A DNA stretch of 64,000 bases from Methylobacterium nodulans ORS 2060 (GTDB lineage: Bacteria; Pseudomonadota; Alphaproteobacteria; Rhizobiales; Beijerinckiaceae). How positions within the stretch are numbered: position 1 is the first letter of the stretch; every line of letters starts with the position of its first letter. This document shows, one piece after another, positions 35,988-45,584 of the stretch. Made by a program: the position numbers and the translations under genes. The notes beneath the pieces are model-generated. The model searched no databases and was not told where the DNA came from. It saw only the letters and a list, made by a program, of their open reading frames with translations. Where the stretch lies: assembly GCF_000022085.1 (NCBI RefSeq), contig NC_011894.1, positions 2,631,501 to 2,695,500 of the forward strand, given 5' to 3'.

Positions 35988-37370
35988 ATGGCAACGCGCA
36001 ATGAACTGCTGGCCGCCGTGGCGGCCAGCAACCGGAGGAGCTCGCGTGCGGACAAGACGCGCATCCTCGATGAGTTCGCCGCCGTGACCGGCCTCCGTCG
36101 CAAGCACGCGATTCAGTTGCTTCGGACGGAGCTGGCCGGGCCTAAGCCGGCGGTCCGCCAGCGCCGGAGGCTTTACGATGAGGCGGTCCGGGAGGCACTG
36201 ATCGTGCTCTGGGAGGCCGCCGACTGGATCTGCGGCAAGCGGCTCAAGGCGCTCCTTCCCACCCTCCTGCCCGCGATGGAGCGCCACGGCCGTCTCGCGC
36301 TGGCCCCTGAGATCAAGGCCGCCCTCCTGGCGATCAGCGCGGCGAGCATCGATCGGGCCCTGCGGCCGCAGCGGGAGCGGGCTGCTGGCGGATTGCCTCG
36401 GCGCGGGACTACCTCGGCGCTGCGCCGCTTGATCCCGGTCCGGACCTTCTCCGACTGGGGCGACCCGCCGCCCGGCTTCGTCGAGGCCGACCTCGTCGCC
36501 CATTCCGGCCCGAGCGTCAGCGGCGCCTTCGTGCAGACGCTGGTGCTGACCGACATCGCCAGCGGCTGGACGGAGTGTGCGCCGCTGCTCATGCGCGAGC
36601 AGACGCTGCTGGTGGGGGTTCTCGGAGAGCTGCGTCGGCTGATGCCCTTTCCGCTGCTGGGCCTCGATGTCGATCACGACTCAGTGTTCATGAACGAGAC
36701 GGTGCGAGACTCCTGCCGGAGAAGGCATCGTGCTCACCCGCTGCCGGCCCTATCGCAAGGACGACCAAGCTCACATCGAGCAGAAGAACGGCGCGGTCGT
36801 ACGTCGGATCGTGGGCTATCGGCGCTTTGAGGGCCTGGCGGCGGCAAGAGAACTGGCGCGCCTTTACGCGACGGTGCGGCTGTTCGTGAACGCGTTCCAG
36901 CCCTCCTTCAAGCTGGCGGACAAGGAGCGCGAGGGCGTGCGGGTGCGCAAGCGGTACCATGCGCCGCTGACGCCCTGCGATCGACTTCTCGCTGATCCGC
37001 GCCTCTCGGCTGAGGTGCGCGAGCAGGTCGAGGTCTTGCGGGCTCCGCTTGATCCGGTGCGCCTGTTGGCGGAGATCCGGGCGGGGCAGCAGGCGCTGGT
37101 GGCGATCGCGGATCAGCCGTCTGCGCCCGACACACCCGTGGAGCCCTTGCCGATCGCGGCGTTCCTGGCCGGGCTGCGCACAGCCTGGCAAACCGGGGAG
37201 GTGCGTCCGACGGCGCAGGCCCAGCCGAAGCCGAAGCGGGGCCGGCGACGGCCGGACCCGCTGGTGGCGGTCACCGAGGAGCTGCGGGAGTGGTTCGAAG
37301 CAGACCCGTTGCGCACCGGCGGCGAGTTGCTGGCGCGGCGAGATCGCCACCTCACTGGTCCTCGGCTCCA
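35988..37370 (+). pseudogene. Integrase-core (ISNCY-type) transposase, frameshifted
   Basis: The N-terminal frame (35988 to about 36720) carries a helix-turn-helix region (ATRNELLAAVAASNRRSSRA, then KTRILDEFAAVTGLRRKHAI) and an rve-like catalytic core (VEADLVAHSGPSVSGAFVQT, LLGLDVDHDSVFMNE). One base is out near 36715-36726, and the reading continues from there in another frame (VLTRCRPYRKDDQAHIEQKN, with the third acidic residue, then a long helical C-terminus) before degenerating near 37370. With the frame restored it would be a DDE integrase-like transposase of the unclassified ISNCY group. Terminal repeats were not found. Confidence 0.75.
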
Positions 37371-37569
37371 CGCCGGCCGAGGCGTCAGCAGCCGTGCCTT
37401 CGGGAACATTGGCGTGAGGGCAACGAGTGATCGGCTCGGGAGCGTTCTTGGATGAGGCAACACGCGCTCTCATCCAGATCGCCGCGCTATACGTGGGTGA
37501 GGGAGAACCATGAGGCGCTGCTGGCGTTTTGGAACGTGCGTCTTAATTCGCCTGGGGAGGCTATCGATC

Positions 37570-38163
37570 ATGGGCAAAGTGGGCCTGATTGCGATATTGG
37601 TTACGGCACTTTCGTTCAGCGCAGTATTTGCTCAAGAGCCTGTTAATATTCCCAAGGACATATTGCGCATTAACGCTGGTAGCGTGGAAATATTTGCAGT
37701 TCCAGAGCCTATGTCTGACGTTTTGGTTGGGGAAAGCCGTATTGCGGACGTAGCCATCATATCAGATCGGCGAATTGCAGTTACGGCTAAAGCTCCGGGT
37801 AGAACGAACATCATTCTAATGGGAGAAAACCGCAAGTTACTTTCAAAGCTCGATGTGCTTGTCTTTAAGGCTGAAGATGAGAATGGGAACCCGATTCGTA
37901 AGCAGTCTGGCAAACAGATCAATACATATTACGAAAATGGGCAAGTAATATCATTTGGCTGTCCATATCATGGATGCGAATTCCCGACATTAGCTGGACA
38001 TGCACTGAGAAGGACAGCCGCCACAGCCGCCCCGACCTTCATTCAAGGACCTGCGCCAGGACTATCCCGCTTCAGCAACTGCCGGAGCCCTGATGATATT
38101 GCGGCTGACGGTACCCGTTGTGGCGACCGTGCAGCAAGTCAACAGCCCGGTGGGCAGCGCTAA
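37570..38163 (+). CDS. Stand-alone CpaC-type pilus N-domain protein, secreted
   Basis: A 197-residue protein starting at the ATG at 37570, with a signal peptide (MGKVGLIAILVTALSFSAVF, cleavage after AQ) and a single pilus-assembly N-terminal domain (about 30-115: LRINAGSVEIFAVPEPMSDV, LVGESRIADVAIISDRRIAV). This is the same domain that opens secretin CpaC, but no secretin channel follows. The conserved part ends near residue 130 (ISFGCPYHGCEF, with two Cys); the last 60 residues are basic and low in quality, perhaps a frameshifted or replaced C-terminus next to IS DNA. It could modulate the secretin in the periplasm. The neighbouring transposase relic suggests it moved here from a pilus locus. 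Confidence 0.7.
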   Translation: MGKVGLIAILVTALSFSAVFAQEPVNIPKDILRINAGSVEIFAVPEPMSDVLVGESRIADVAIISDRRIAVTAKAPGRTNIILMGENRKLLSKLDVLVFKAEDENGNPIRKQSGKQINTYYENGQVISFGCPYHGCEFPTLAGHALRRTAATAAPTFIQGPAPGLSRFSNCRSPDDIAADGTRCGDRAASQQPGGQR

Positions 38164-38305
38164 CCCACCCTCAGTATCACTTCGGCATCTTGGCGCCGGC
38201 CTACGGCAGGACGCGTTGCAGCTCCTGCGCCTGCGTCCAGCTCAAGGCGAGGCCGGTCGCGGTCCACTGTCGACACTGCGTACCGTCAGGCGTCGACCGG
38301 ATGGG

Positions 38306-38341
38306 CCTGTCGCCAACGCGGTGACGTTCACCAGCCATTAG
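38306..38341 (+). repeat. 36-bp direct repeat, right copy
   Basis: Second copy of the repeat at 35832-35867, with 34 of 36 bases matching. It lies just before an IS6-type transposase fragment. Confidence 0.5.
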
Positions 38342-38383
38342 GCATACTCGCCCAGCTTGCCGCCTCCGACCCGGAGCCGGCCC

Positions 38384-38484
38384 ATGATCCTCACTGCCCT
38401 CGCCCTTAAGCTGAAGCGCCAAGCCCACGGCGACTTCAAGGACCGGCATTTCGAGGCGACGCTCATCGTCCAGGCCGTCTCCTA
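38384..38484 (+). pseudogene. IS6-family transposase N-terminal fragment
   Basis: Starting at the ATG at 38384, the frame reads MILTALALKLKRQAHGDFKD followed by RHFEATLIVQAVS, the characteristic beginning of IS6/IS26-like transposases, where FxGRHFxxxxIxxAV is conserved. It is cut off after 33 codons at the TA target of the palindromic element that begins at 38485. The rest of the gene was not found on the far side of that element. Confidence 0.7.
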
Positions 38485-38573
38485 GAGCGGTGTCCGAGCA
38501 GCTTGAATCAGTTGGGGTTTCGGCGCGGGCCTGGATGTGATTCGATGCGCGGCTTTCCGATGAGGAGAGCCGG

Positions 38574-38945
38574 ATGCCCTCAGCCATGTCCGCCGATCTG
38601 CGCGAGCGGGTTGTTGCCGCGATCGAGGCCGGAGCTTCGCGCCGGGAGGCGGCGCGGCGCTTTGAGGTCAGCCCAGCCAGCGCGGTGCGCTGGCACGAAG
38701 CCTTCGTGCGGGAGGGGCGCACCCGCGCCAAGCCGATGGGCGGCGACCAGCGCTCACATGCCATCGAGACACAGGCTGATCTGATCCGGAAGCCTGACGA
38801 GGCGCAGCCTGGGTTGTTCCTGCGCGAGCTGCGCGCCCAACTGGCTGAGCGCGGCCTGCGCGTCGGGGTGAGCAGCTTGTCCCGCTTCTTCAAGCGTCAC
38901 GGCATCACGCGCAAAAAAACTAGGACGGCACAATCAGCTGTTTAG
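38574..38945 (+). pseudogene. IS630-family transposase, N-terminal half (left arm)
   Basis: About 113 true residues: MSADLRERVVAAIEAGASRR opens the helix-turn-helix region, with EVSPASAVRWHEAF and a second DNA-binding part (QPGLFLRELRAQLAERGLRV, LSRFFKRHGITRKK). The catalytic DDE domain is missing: the frame runs into the inner IS at about 38919, and the last codons come from that element. Identical to the right-arm copy up to the junction. Confidence 0.85.
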
Positions 38946-40457
38946 CCTTGTGTTCGAGGGCCATGAGGTAAGCCTCGGGATCGTGCCGGAACCGGGTTCG
39001 TGCCGTGCGGGCCTGGCGCCCGCGATCGAGCGAGCGGCGCAGGTTCTGCCACCGCTCCGGATCGACTTGGCCGCGGTCAGGTCCGGATAGGAGCTTGAGC
39101 CGCGTGCGGATCCCGGCCACGAGCCGCACCGGGCCCCGCAACACCGCGCCGGGCGAGGCGGTCTTGCGCCCGGTGGCGCGCCGCTCGTGGTAGCGCTGCG
39201 AGCCGAACACCTGCTCCAGGGCGTTGTTGGTGCGCGGCAGGTCCGCCACGTCGGCCGCGTGAAACAACCCCGGTCGGTAGCTGTGCGCCCCCTTGCGGAA
39301 GTGGTCGAGGACCGCGCCGAGCCCGTCGACGCGGTGGCGATGACGCTGCATCGCCGCCAGCAGCCCGTCGAAACGCCGCCGGACCTTGGCGCCCGCCTCC
39401 CGCGCGGGATTGGCCAGCAGGCGGGCGGCGGCGTGTGCGCAGACGAAGCCCTGTTCCACCGCCGGCCAGAGCGCGGCCGTGTCGGCGAGGGCTCGATCGA
39501 TCAGGAGCTTGAGCCGCGAAAGCGGGCGCGACGCCCCCCTTTGGCGGCGACGCGCTCCAGGCTGCCCGCCGTCTTCTCCAGACGCCGCTTCAGACGCAGC
39601 CCCGCCGCGTCGCGGGGCGCGCGGCCGTCGTCCGTGATCGCGCTGCGCACCGCGGCCGCGTAGCCGCGCACGACCTGCGCCTCCGGATCGGTGCGGCCCT
39701 CCACCGACCGCTCGATTGGCCGCACGCCGCGCACGCGCTGCTTCAACTCCTGCTTGGCGTGGCGATCAGCCTCGAAGATCGGCAGCGCGGCCTCGCGCCG
39801 GAAGTGGAAGTGGCAGAGCTGGTGGGGCACACCCGGCAGCACCAGAGCCACCGCCTTGCGGATGGAATGCTGGCCGTCGCTGATCACGCCGGCCACCGGC
39901 AGGCCGGCGGCCGCGACGGCGTCCCGCAGCAGGGCCGTCAGGTCGTCCGCGGCACCCGACAGGAGGCTGCGCGCCAGCAGCACCGTGCCCGAGAGACAGT
40001 CGCGCAGCACCCCCAGCACCGCGTGCCCGACGTCCGGCTGCAGCCCGTCGAGGGCCAGGATGATCCGATCCTGCCCGGCCAGTTGCCCGCGCAGGTGCCG
40101 CGGATCGGCCAGTTGGGTGGCGAGCACCTCGTCGTAGCGGTCGAGCAAGTTGGTGCGCTCGGCAATGGGGACGCCGCGGCGGCGCAGGAGGGCGTGGATC
40201 TCCGGGACCGAGCGGTGCTCGCGGGGGCGCAAGGCGCCCACCAGCGCGAGGACATCAAGGCCGAACTCGTGCTGCGGCAGGGCCAGCGCGCCCTCGGCCT
40301 CGGGGCGGTAGGGCTTGTGGAGGCGGGCGCAGTCCTGGGTCTCGCAGCGCCGGATCTTCAGGCGCAGCCGCACCGTGCCGGTGAGCGTGACCAGCGTGCG
40401 TCGGTTCTCGTAGCGCATCCGCATGGGCCGGCTGCAGGCCGGACAGAGCCGGCGCAC
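38920..40457 (-). pseudogene. DDE transposase of the inner IS, two frames
   Basis: Transcribed right to left. The first frame (40457 to 39501) has an N-terminal zinc-binding region (MRRLCPACSRPMRMRYENRR, CETQDC), a DDE-type core (DRIILALDGLQPDVG with the first Asp, GVISDGQHSIRKAV with the second) and a CHFHF motif (HQLCHFHFRREA). It stops soon after a run of six G; the continuation lies in the -1 frame (LSRLKLLIDRALADTAALWP onward, to 38920) and includes PRTNNALEQVFGSQRYHERR, likely with the catalytic Glu. The frame change falls in the AAAGGGGGG run at 39534-39542. It is either a mutation or a frameshift signal. The family was not identified with certainty. Confidence 0.7.
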
Positions 40458-40524
40458 CGGGGTCAGGATCCGCTCGGGATCCGGGCCTGGGTGCGAGACA
40501 GGGCACGCCTCCCTTCAGGCGTTC

Positions 40525-40911
40525 CTACACCCGTCGCTTAGCAAACAGCGAACTTTGCCGTCCTAGTTTTTTGCGCGTGATGCCGTGACGCTTGAAGAAG
40601 CGGGACAAGCTGCTCACCCCGACGCGCAGGCCGCGCTCAGCCAGTTGGGCGCGCAGCTCGCGCAGGAACAACCCAGGCTGCGCCTCGTCAGGCTTCCGGA
40701 TCAGATCAGCCTGTGTCTCGATGGCATGTGAGCGCTGGTCGCCGCCCATCGGCTTGGCGCGGGTGCGCCCCTCCCGCACGAAGGCTTCGTGCCAGCGCAC
40801 CGCGCTGGCTGGGCTGACCTCAAAGCGCCGCGCCGCCTCCCGGCGCGAAGCTCCGGCCTCGATCGCGGCAACAACCCGCTCGCGCAGATCGGCGGACATG
40901 GCTGAGGGCAT
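40525..40911 (-). pseudogene. IS630-family transposase, N-terminal half (right arm)
   Basis: Mirror-image copy of the left-arm gene: the same residues from MPSAMSADLRERVVAAIEAG to HGITRKK, then about 14 codons of inner-IS sequence. It lacks the catalytic domain. The identity of the two arms implies recent duplication or ongoing gene conversion. Confidence 0.85.
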
Positions 40912-41049
40912 CCGGCTCTCCTCATCGGAAAGCCGCGCATCGAATCACATCCAGGCCCGCGCCGAAACCCCAACTGATTCAAGCTGCTCGGACACCGCTC
41001 TAGATCGCCTGGAGGCGGTGAGGACCGCGATCTTGCTGGCGAGGCCGGT

Positions 41050-41412
41050 GTGACCGAGGACGCGCACGCGATCGTCAGGATCCTGAACCAATGGGCCGAC
41101 GAAGGTGGCACCTGCCTGCAGCGTATCTACCTGTTCGGGTCGACAGTCCGCGGCGATCCCAATCCTGGGGACATTGACGTTAGGATATTTAAGGACAGGG
41201 ACGTCCAGCCCGAGGACGCGGCTGGGATAATGTGGTGGCTGAACCAGGAGGCGACGGACTTCCCAGAGCTGCGGCAGCGCCTTCCACGCACGCTGTCGAT
41301 GATCCTGTGGAACAACGCCGACGCAGATCCCTTCATCATCAGGGGCGCCGCTGATCCTATCTACACGGAGGGCCGCGTGATCTGCGTGCTGACCCCGCGA
41401 GTTAAGCCGTGA
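41050..41412 (+). CDS. Small nucleotidyltransferase-domain protein
   Basis: A 120-residue protein starting with GTG at 41050. It has a minimal nucleotidyltransferase signature, IYLFGSTVRGDPNPGDIDVR (GS followed by DxD), with a hydrophobic strand before it, as in polymerase-beta-like MNT proteins. The rest is helical and ends ICVLTPRVKP. No HEPN partner is seen beside it. The fragment just upstream (RLEAVRTAILLARPV, stop overlapping this GTG) looks like the end of a gene cut by the palindromic element, so this was probably the second gene of an operon, perhaps phage-borne. Substrate unknown. Confidence 0.65.
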   Translation: MTEDAHAIVRILNQWADEGGTCLQRIYLFGSTVRGDPNPGDIDVRIFKDRDVQPEDAAGIMWWLNQEATDFPELRQRLPRTLSMILWNNADADPFIIRGAADPIYTEGRVICVLTPRVKP

Positions 41413-41468
41413 GGCGCCGCAACCCGCGCCGGGCCTATGACAAGAACGGCCGGGGGATCACCCGATAG
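41409..41468 (+). pseudogene. Truncated small-protein gene start
   Basis: GTG at 41409 overlaps the nucleotidyltransferase stop and opens a 19-codon frame, MRRRNPRRAYDKNGRGITR, then stops. A related beginning (RQHRDPRGAYNENGRKIPP) occurs at 42065. Both look like starts of a short protein family that I have seen in Methylobacterium-like genomes, here cut short. Confidence 0.4.
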
Positions 41469-41742
41469 CGCCTCGCTGCCGCTTCAAGGCCATCATGGGC
41501 GGATGGAAACGGCCGCCTTCGGCAACAATCGATCTGCGTGAACGGCATCCTGTTCTGACTGACGCGGGCGCCCTTGGCGCGGGCGGGCTCAATGAGATCA
41601 ACCGTCCGTATCGGCTTGCCGTGCTCACGAAGCGAGTCAGTGGCGGGTTCAGCTTGGGCGATCGGCGCTGATGAGGCAATGTGACTTGATCTGTTGTGAT
41701 GAGGCAAGCGCCCGGAAGGCGAGCCCACCGGGCGTTCTGATC

Positions 41743-41970
41743 TCAGGCGTTGAGTACTTGAAAGAGGTAATATCCGTTGCGCTCCATCCCCTCTCGGGCC
41801 GCCTTCGGTTTGAAGCCGAGCGGCAGCGGGTCCGTGGTGTAGATGGTGCCCACATAGTCCCATGCGTCGCCTCGGACGAAGTCCGGGACGGGCCAATCTT
41901 GCAGGACGGCGCAGCGCACCCCTGGCTTGTGTTTCCGGCAAAATACGCTGTACGCGTCGAGCGCCGACAT
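41743..41970 (-). CDS. Small hypothetical protein
   Basis: A 75-residue protein (starts MSALDAYSVFCRKHKPGVRC, ends GMERNGYYLFQVLNA) with compact alpha/beta-like composition, several aromatic residues and two cysteines. No signal peptide or known motif. The codon use and sharp start and stop make it look genuine. It lies alone on the minus strand between decayed fragments. Confidence 0.6.
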   Translation of the reverse strand: MSALDAYSVFCRKHKPGVRCAVLQDWPVPDFVRGDAWDYVGTIYTTDPLPLGFKPKAAREGMERNGYYLFQVLNA

Positions 41971-42064
41971 CGCGTGCTCCCTGCCGTGCTATGTTTTGAG
42001 CTGCGGTGTAGAGCATAGCAGTCCCTGGCGAACACTCAACTGGCCTGGTGCATCTCCCCGTTTA

Positions 42065-42178
42065 TGAGACAGCACCGCGATCCCCGCGGAGCCTACAACG
42101 AGAACGGCCGGAAGATCCCGCCACCTGATGTACCCTGCTCAGACCGACGAGTGCCCGAAGCGCAGGTGTGCTGCCATT
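42065..42178 (+). pseudogene. Second truncated copy of the short RxPRxAYxxNGR family
   Basis: ATG at 42065 opens MRQHRDPRGAYNENGRKIPP and continues about 18 poorly conserved codons to a stop at 42178. It parallels the fragment at 41409. The pair suggests duplication followed by decay. Confidence 0.35.
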
Positions 42179-42437
42179 AGGAGCGCAGCCGCCGTGCTGT
42201 CGCGGTGGCAGGCTGTCGCTCTCTCCGCACGGGAACTCGCCGCAGAGGCGAAACTGGAGGCAGTTCGAACCGAACTGACCTAAGCCTTTAGCACTCGTAG
42301 CCGACCTGAGAGACAGTCTTGAGCTGGCGATCATGAAGATCGAGTATCTAAAATCGTGCCTTGCAGAGTACGAGGACGCGATCACGGTCTGGCCCGTTCA
42401 ACCATCGGACCGCCGCATGGCACCAGATTGACCACGA
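42179..42437. other. Fragments of a small helical gene
   Basis: Two plus-strand pieces in different frames look protein-like: SARELAAEAKLEAVRTEL (about 42228-42281) and DLRDSLELAIMKIEYLKSCL (about 42304-42363), the latter continuing to a stop at 42431 with an internal ATG at 42333. Together they suggest a short coiled-coil protein broken by an indel. Confidence is low. Confidence 0.3.
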
Positions 42438-44738
42438 TCAACCAGCCCGCGGACGGAGGCTCACGACCCGCCTGTCGTCGGACGCGTACATGACCGAGTG
42501 GATCATGCGCGCGAGCGTCCCCTGGTCGAACGGTTTGCTGAGCCGCACGACGCTCCAGTCGTCCAAGCCACCCTCGGCAAAGCCCGTCGCCACAATGGCT
42601 CTGACCTGCGGGCGGACGGCTCGGATCCGCTCAAGCAGTTGCGGTCCCGTTATGTTCGGCATCGCCTGATCCGTGATGACGAGATCAAGCATTCGAGCGC
42701 CTTCCAGCAGGTCGAGCGCCTCCTGCCCGGAGCGGGCCTTCATCACGCGGTGGCCCAAGTCCTCCAGCATCACGGCCGTGTTTTCCAGCACCAGGAGGTC
42801 GTCGTCGACCACGAGCACGCTCAGCGAGCGAATGGCTTGGGGTGAGAGCGGCACCACGTCGACCGACTTCTCCTCCTCGGCGGCGACCGAGGCGACCGGC
42901 AGCCAAATCTCCGCTGTCGTGCCTTCGCCCAGGCGGCTCTTAAGCACGAGCCGCCCGTTCGACTGCTCGGCCAGCCCATGCACCATCGAGAGACCAAGGC
43001 CGGTGCCCTTGCCGATCCCCTTGGTGGTGAAGAACGGCTCCTGCGCCCGCGCCAGTGTCGCCTCATCCATGCCATGGCCCGTATCAGCCACAGCAAGGCA
43101 AACGTAGCGGCCTCCGCCGAGGTCTGAGGGTTGGTCGCCCTCGCAGGCTGAGATGGTGATCGCACCGCCCTTGGGCATGGCGTCGCGCGCATTCACCGAG
43201 AGGTTGAGCAGCGCCAGTTCAAGCTGGTGCGCGTCAGCCATCACCACTGGGAGGCTCAGGGGAAAGCGCGTCTCGATCTGCACGGTCGGGCCGAGCGACC
43301 GCTGAAGGAGGTCCGACATCCCGTGCACGAGGCTCGCCAGGTCCACCGCCTGCGGCTTCAGGTGCTGGCGCCGGGCGAAGGCGAGCATGCGCTGCGTCAG
43401 GGCCGCTCCCCGTTGAGTGGCCTGCTCGGCATTGTCGAGCAGCCGCCGCAGCTTGGGGTCATCCGGCAGGCGCTTCTTGAGCACGTCGAGGCTGGCGAGA
43501 ACGACCGATAGCAGGTTGTTGAAGTCGTGCGCGACGCCGCCCGTAAGTTGGCCCACCGCCTCCATTTTCTGGGCCTGGAACAAGGCATCACGCGCCTGCT
43601 CCAGGGCGTCCTGGGCCTGTTTGCGCTCGGTGATGTCGCGGGTGACCTTGGCATAGCCGATCAGGCGGCCGTCCTGGTCCCGCACCGGGTCGATGACCAC
43701 GCTGGCCCAGAACCGGCTGCCGTCCTTGCGGACGCGCCATCCCTCCTGCTCGAACTTGCCGACGCTCGCAGCGGTTCGGAGAGCGTCCGCAGGCAGCCCG
43801 CGCGCCTGATCCTCCTGGGTGTAGAAGCGGGAGAAGTGCGTCCCGACGATCTCGCGGTCGCTGTAGCCCTTGATGCGCTCGGCGCCCGCGTTCCAGTTCG
43901 CGACCCGGCCCTCGGTGTCGAGCATGAAGATGGCGTAGTCGGTCACGCTCCGGAGCAGCAGGCGGAAGCGTTCCTCGCTCTCGCGCAAGGCCGCCGCTTC
44001 GCGCTCGGCGCGGTGCGCGAAGTGGCGGTCGAACACGGCAGCGATCTGCGCCAGGATGAGGATGAGGAGCGTCGTTCCCGTGACCCAGAGGGCGAGGTAG
44101 GTCTGGTGGAGGCTGGCAACACCCTGGGCGTGGTCGACCGGCGCGTGCGCCGTGAAGACCGCCCCCTGCATGGCGGCGTAGTGCATGCCCGAGATGGCGA
44201 GCCCCATCACCACCGAGGCCGCGAGCCGCTGGCCGAAGCTGACGATCTGAAAGGCGAGCCAGAGGGCGACGGTCGCGGCTCCGATCGCGATCAGCAGGGA
44301 GAGCGCGACCCAGAGGTGGTCGTGGCGCAGGTCGGCAGGCATGCGCATGGCCGCCATGCCCGTGTAGTGCATGGCGGCGATGCCGAGCCCCATGACGAGA
44401 CCGCTGACTGCCAAGGCGAGCGGACTCGTCTCTCTTCGGTTCGCAACGAAGAAGCCGAGCGCCGTCACGGCGATCGGGAGTGCCAGCGAAATCAGTGTGA
44501 GGGTGAGATCATAGCCCACCTCCACTCCTGGCAGGCTGAAGGCCAGCATGGCCACGAAATGCATCGACCAGATGCCGCCGCCCATCGCGAGCGCGGCGGT
44601 GGCCAGCCACGCATAGGCCGCCCAGCCGGAGGACGCGCGGATGCGCGTGGCGAGATCAAGGGCGGTGTAGGAGGCGATCACCGCGATCAGCACAGAGAGT
44701 GCGACCAGCGTCGTATCGTGGGTTCCAGGGTGTGGCAT
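42438..44738 (-). CDS. MHYT-PAS hybrid sensor histidine kinase
   Basis: A 766-residue membrane sensor kinase. Residues about 5-240 contain seven helices with three MHYT-type motifs (SMHFVAM, AMHYTGM, GMHYAAM), a proposed metal-binding sensor of O2, CO or NO. A PAS domain follows (about 255-375), then a HisKA region with the phospho-His in [11 protein letters not shown] (His404), an ATPase domain ([26 protein letters not shown]) and a C-terminal receiver domain (DDD near 650, phospho-Asp in LVITDQAMP at about 690, KPF Lys at about 735). I use the ATG at 44738; a TTG six codons upstream is the alternative. No response regulator is adjacent, so output probably goes by phosphotransfer to an unlinked partner. 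Confidence 0.92.
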   Translation of the reverse strand: MPHPGTHDTTLVALSVLIAVIASYTALDLATRIRASSGWAAYAWLATAALAMGGGIWSMHFVAMLAFSLPGVEVGYDLTLTLISLALPIAVTALGFFVANRRETSPLALAVSGLVMGLGIAAMHYTGMAAMRMPADLRHDHLWVALSLLIAIGAATVALWLAFQIVSFGQRLAASVVMGLAISGMHYAAMQGAVFTAHAPVDHAQGVASLHQTYLALWVTGTTLLILILAQIAAVFDRHFAHRAEREAAALRESEERFRLLLRSVTDYAIFMLDTEGRVANWNAGAERIKGYSDREIVGTHFSRFYTQEDQARGLPADALRTAASVGKFEQEGWRVRKDGSRFWASVVIDPVRDQDGRLIGYAKVTRDITERKQAQDALEQARDALFQAQKMEAVGQLTGGVAHDFNNLLSVVLASLDVLKKRLPDDPKLRRLLDNAEQATQRGAALTQRMLAFARRQHLKPQAVDLASLVHGMSDLLQRSLGPTVQIETRFPLSLPVVMADAHQLELALLNLSVNARDAMPKGGAITISACEGDQPSDLGGGRYVCLAVADTGHGMDEATLARAQEPFFTTKGIGKGTGLGLSMVHGLAEQSNGRLVLKSRLGEGTTAEIWLPVASVAAEEEKSVDVVPLSPQAIRSLSVLVVDDDLLVLENTAVMLEDLGHRVMKARSGQEALDLLEGARMLDLVITDQAMPNITGPQLLERIRAVRPQVRAIVATGFAEGGLDDWSVVRLSKPFDQGTLARMIHSVMYASDDRRVVSLRPRAG

Positions 44739-44756
44739 GCGACTCGCGGAAAACAA

Positions 44757-45584
44757 CCGGCTTTGGACTGTCGTTAGTCATACATGGTGGGAGTATCAAG
44801 TGTGAGGGGTACGGCCGAGGCAGCGGTGGAGTGCGTCAGCAACGAGTGTCGCTGAAGTGGACATTTTCGTGCACTTCGTTGTGAGGTCCGGCGACATCGT
44901 TTCAATTTCACCGCCCCAGTGTCCGGCTGATCTGGCCTTCTGTCGTAGCTGTGGGCAGCGCGGCACGCGCTGTCCATCAGATCCTCAGCCGGGGCGGGAG
45001 ACGGCTATGGATCTGGCGACGGCACGGGATGGGTCGAGCTCTATGCCCGGACCGGCGATGCCGGCCTCGTCTGCCGGCGCCGCGGCATCTCGCGCCCGAT
45101 GCAGGCAAGGGGGGCGGAGGTCTCAGGCCGAGGGCGCCGCGGGGCTGGTCGAGCAGAGCCGCCAGCCGAGGTGAAATTATCTGTAAAAGTCTGGATTTGA
45201 CCCGTCAGACAGTGTCTGCATCGGTCGCGATCAACGGCTTCTACCAGCGTCCCTCGCCCGCGAGCCCCGCCCTCAAGCCCGGCGCCTGCGGTGCCCCGCT
45301 GCGCGGCCATGGGGCTTGACCGCGGGGCTCAGCCGAGACGGCACATGCATGCCGGCTCGGCCCGGTTCCAGCGCCTCGCGACCAGAGCTGATTTACATCA
45401 AACCGGACACTGTCCGTCAGATCCAATCCAGCTTCCTGCAAATCTCCCCAGACCATACAAGTAACGTCTGCGGTGTCCTGCCTCTGATCCAAGCGGATGC
45501 CCGATCATCAGCTGGCGTATGCTCTCGATGACATCGAGCTGCACGACGTCACGCGGAAACAGTACCGCTGACCGCCCTACCCTA
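44757..45584. other. Non-coding stretch with an inverted-repeat pair
   Basis: About 830 bases without a credible gene. The notable content is the 26-bp inverted-repeat pair at 45191-45216 and 45406-45431. Sequence between and around the arms is GC-rich with short conflicting frames. Confidence 0.4.
45191..45431. repeat. MITE-like segment with imperfect 26-bp inverted repeats
   Basis: CTGGATTTGACCCGTCAGAC... at 45191-45216 matches the complement of 45406-45431 at 21 of 26 positions. The 241-bp unit has no coding capacity. It could be a non-autonomous element or a pair of recombinase sites. Confidence 0.45.

Larger units (their letters stand above)
38485..41000. mobile_element. Palindromic composite: IS element between inverted IS630 arms
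   Basis: A 2516-bp structure whose outer arms (38485 to about 38918, and about 40566 to 41000) are inverted, essentially identical copies of the 5' part of one IS630-family element, including its left end (GAGCGGTGTCCGAGCAGC). Both outer ends abut TA (38483-38484 and 41001-41002), the normal IS630 target. The interior holds another IS with ends resembling CTAGGACGGCA and a frameshifted transposase. No complete IS630 gene exists in either arm. Because two equivalent IS630 ends face outward, the whole could in principle be moved by an IS630 transposase acting in trans. Confidence 0.75.

Noticed and set aside
43527..44777. Long plus-strand frame opposite the histidine kinase
   Set aside because: Antisense shadow; the minus strand shows all kinase and receiver motifs.
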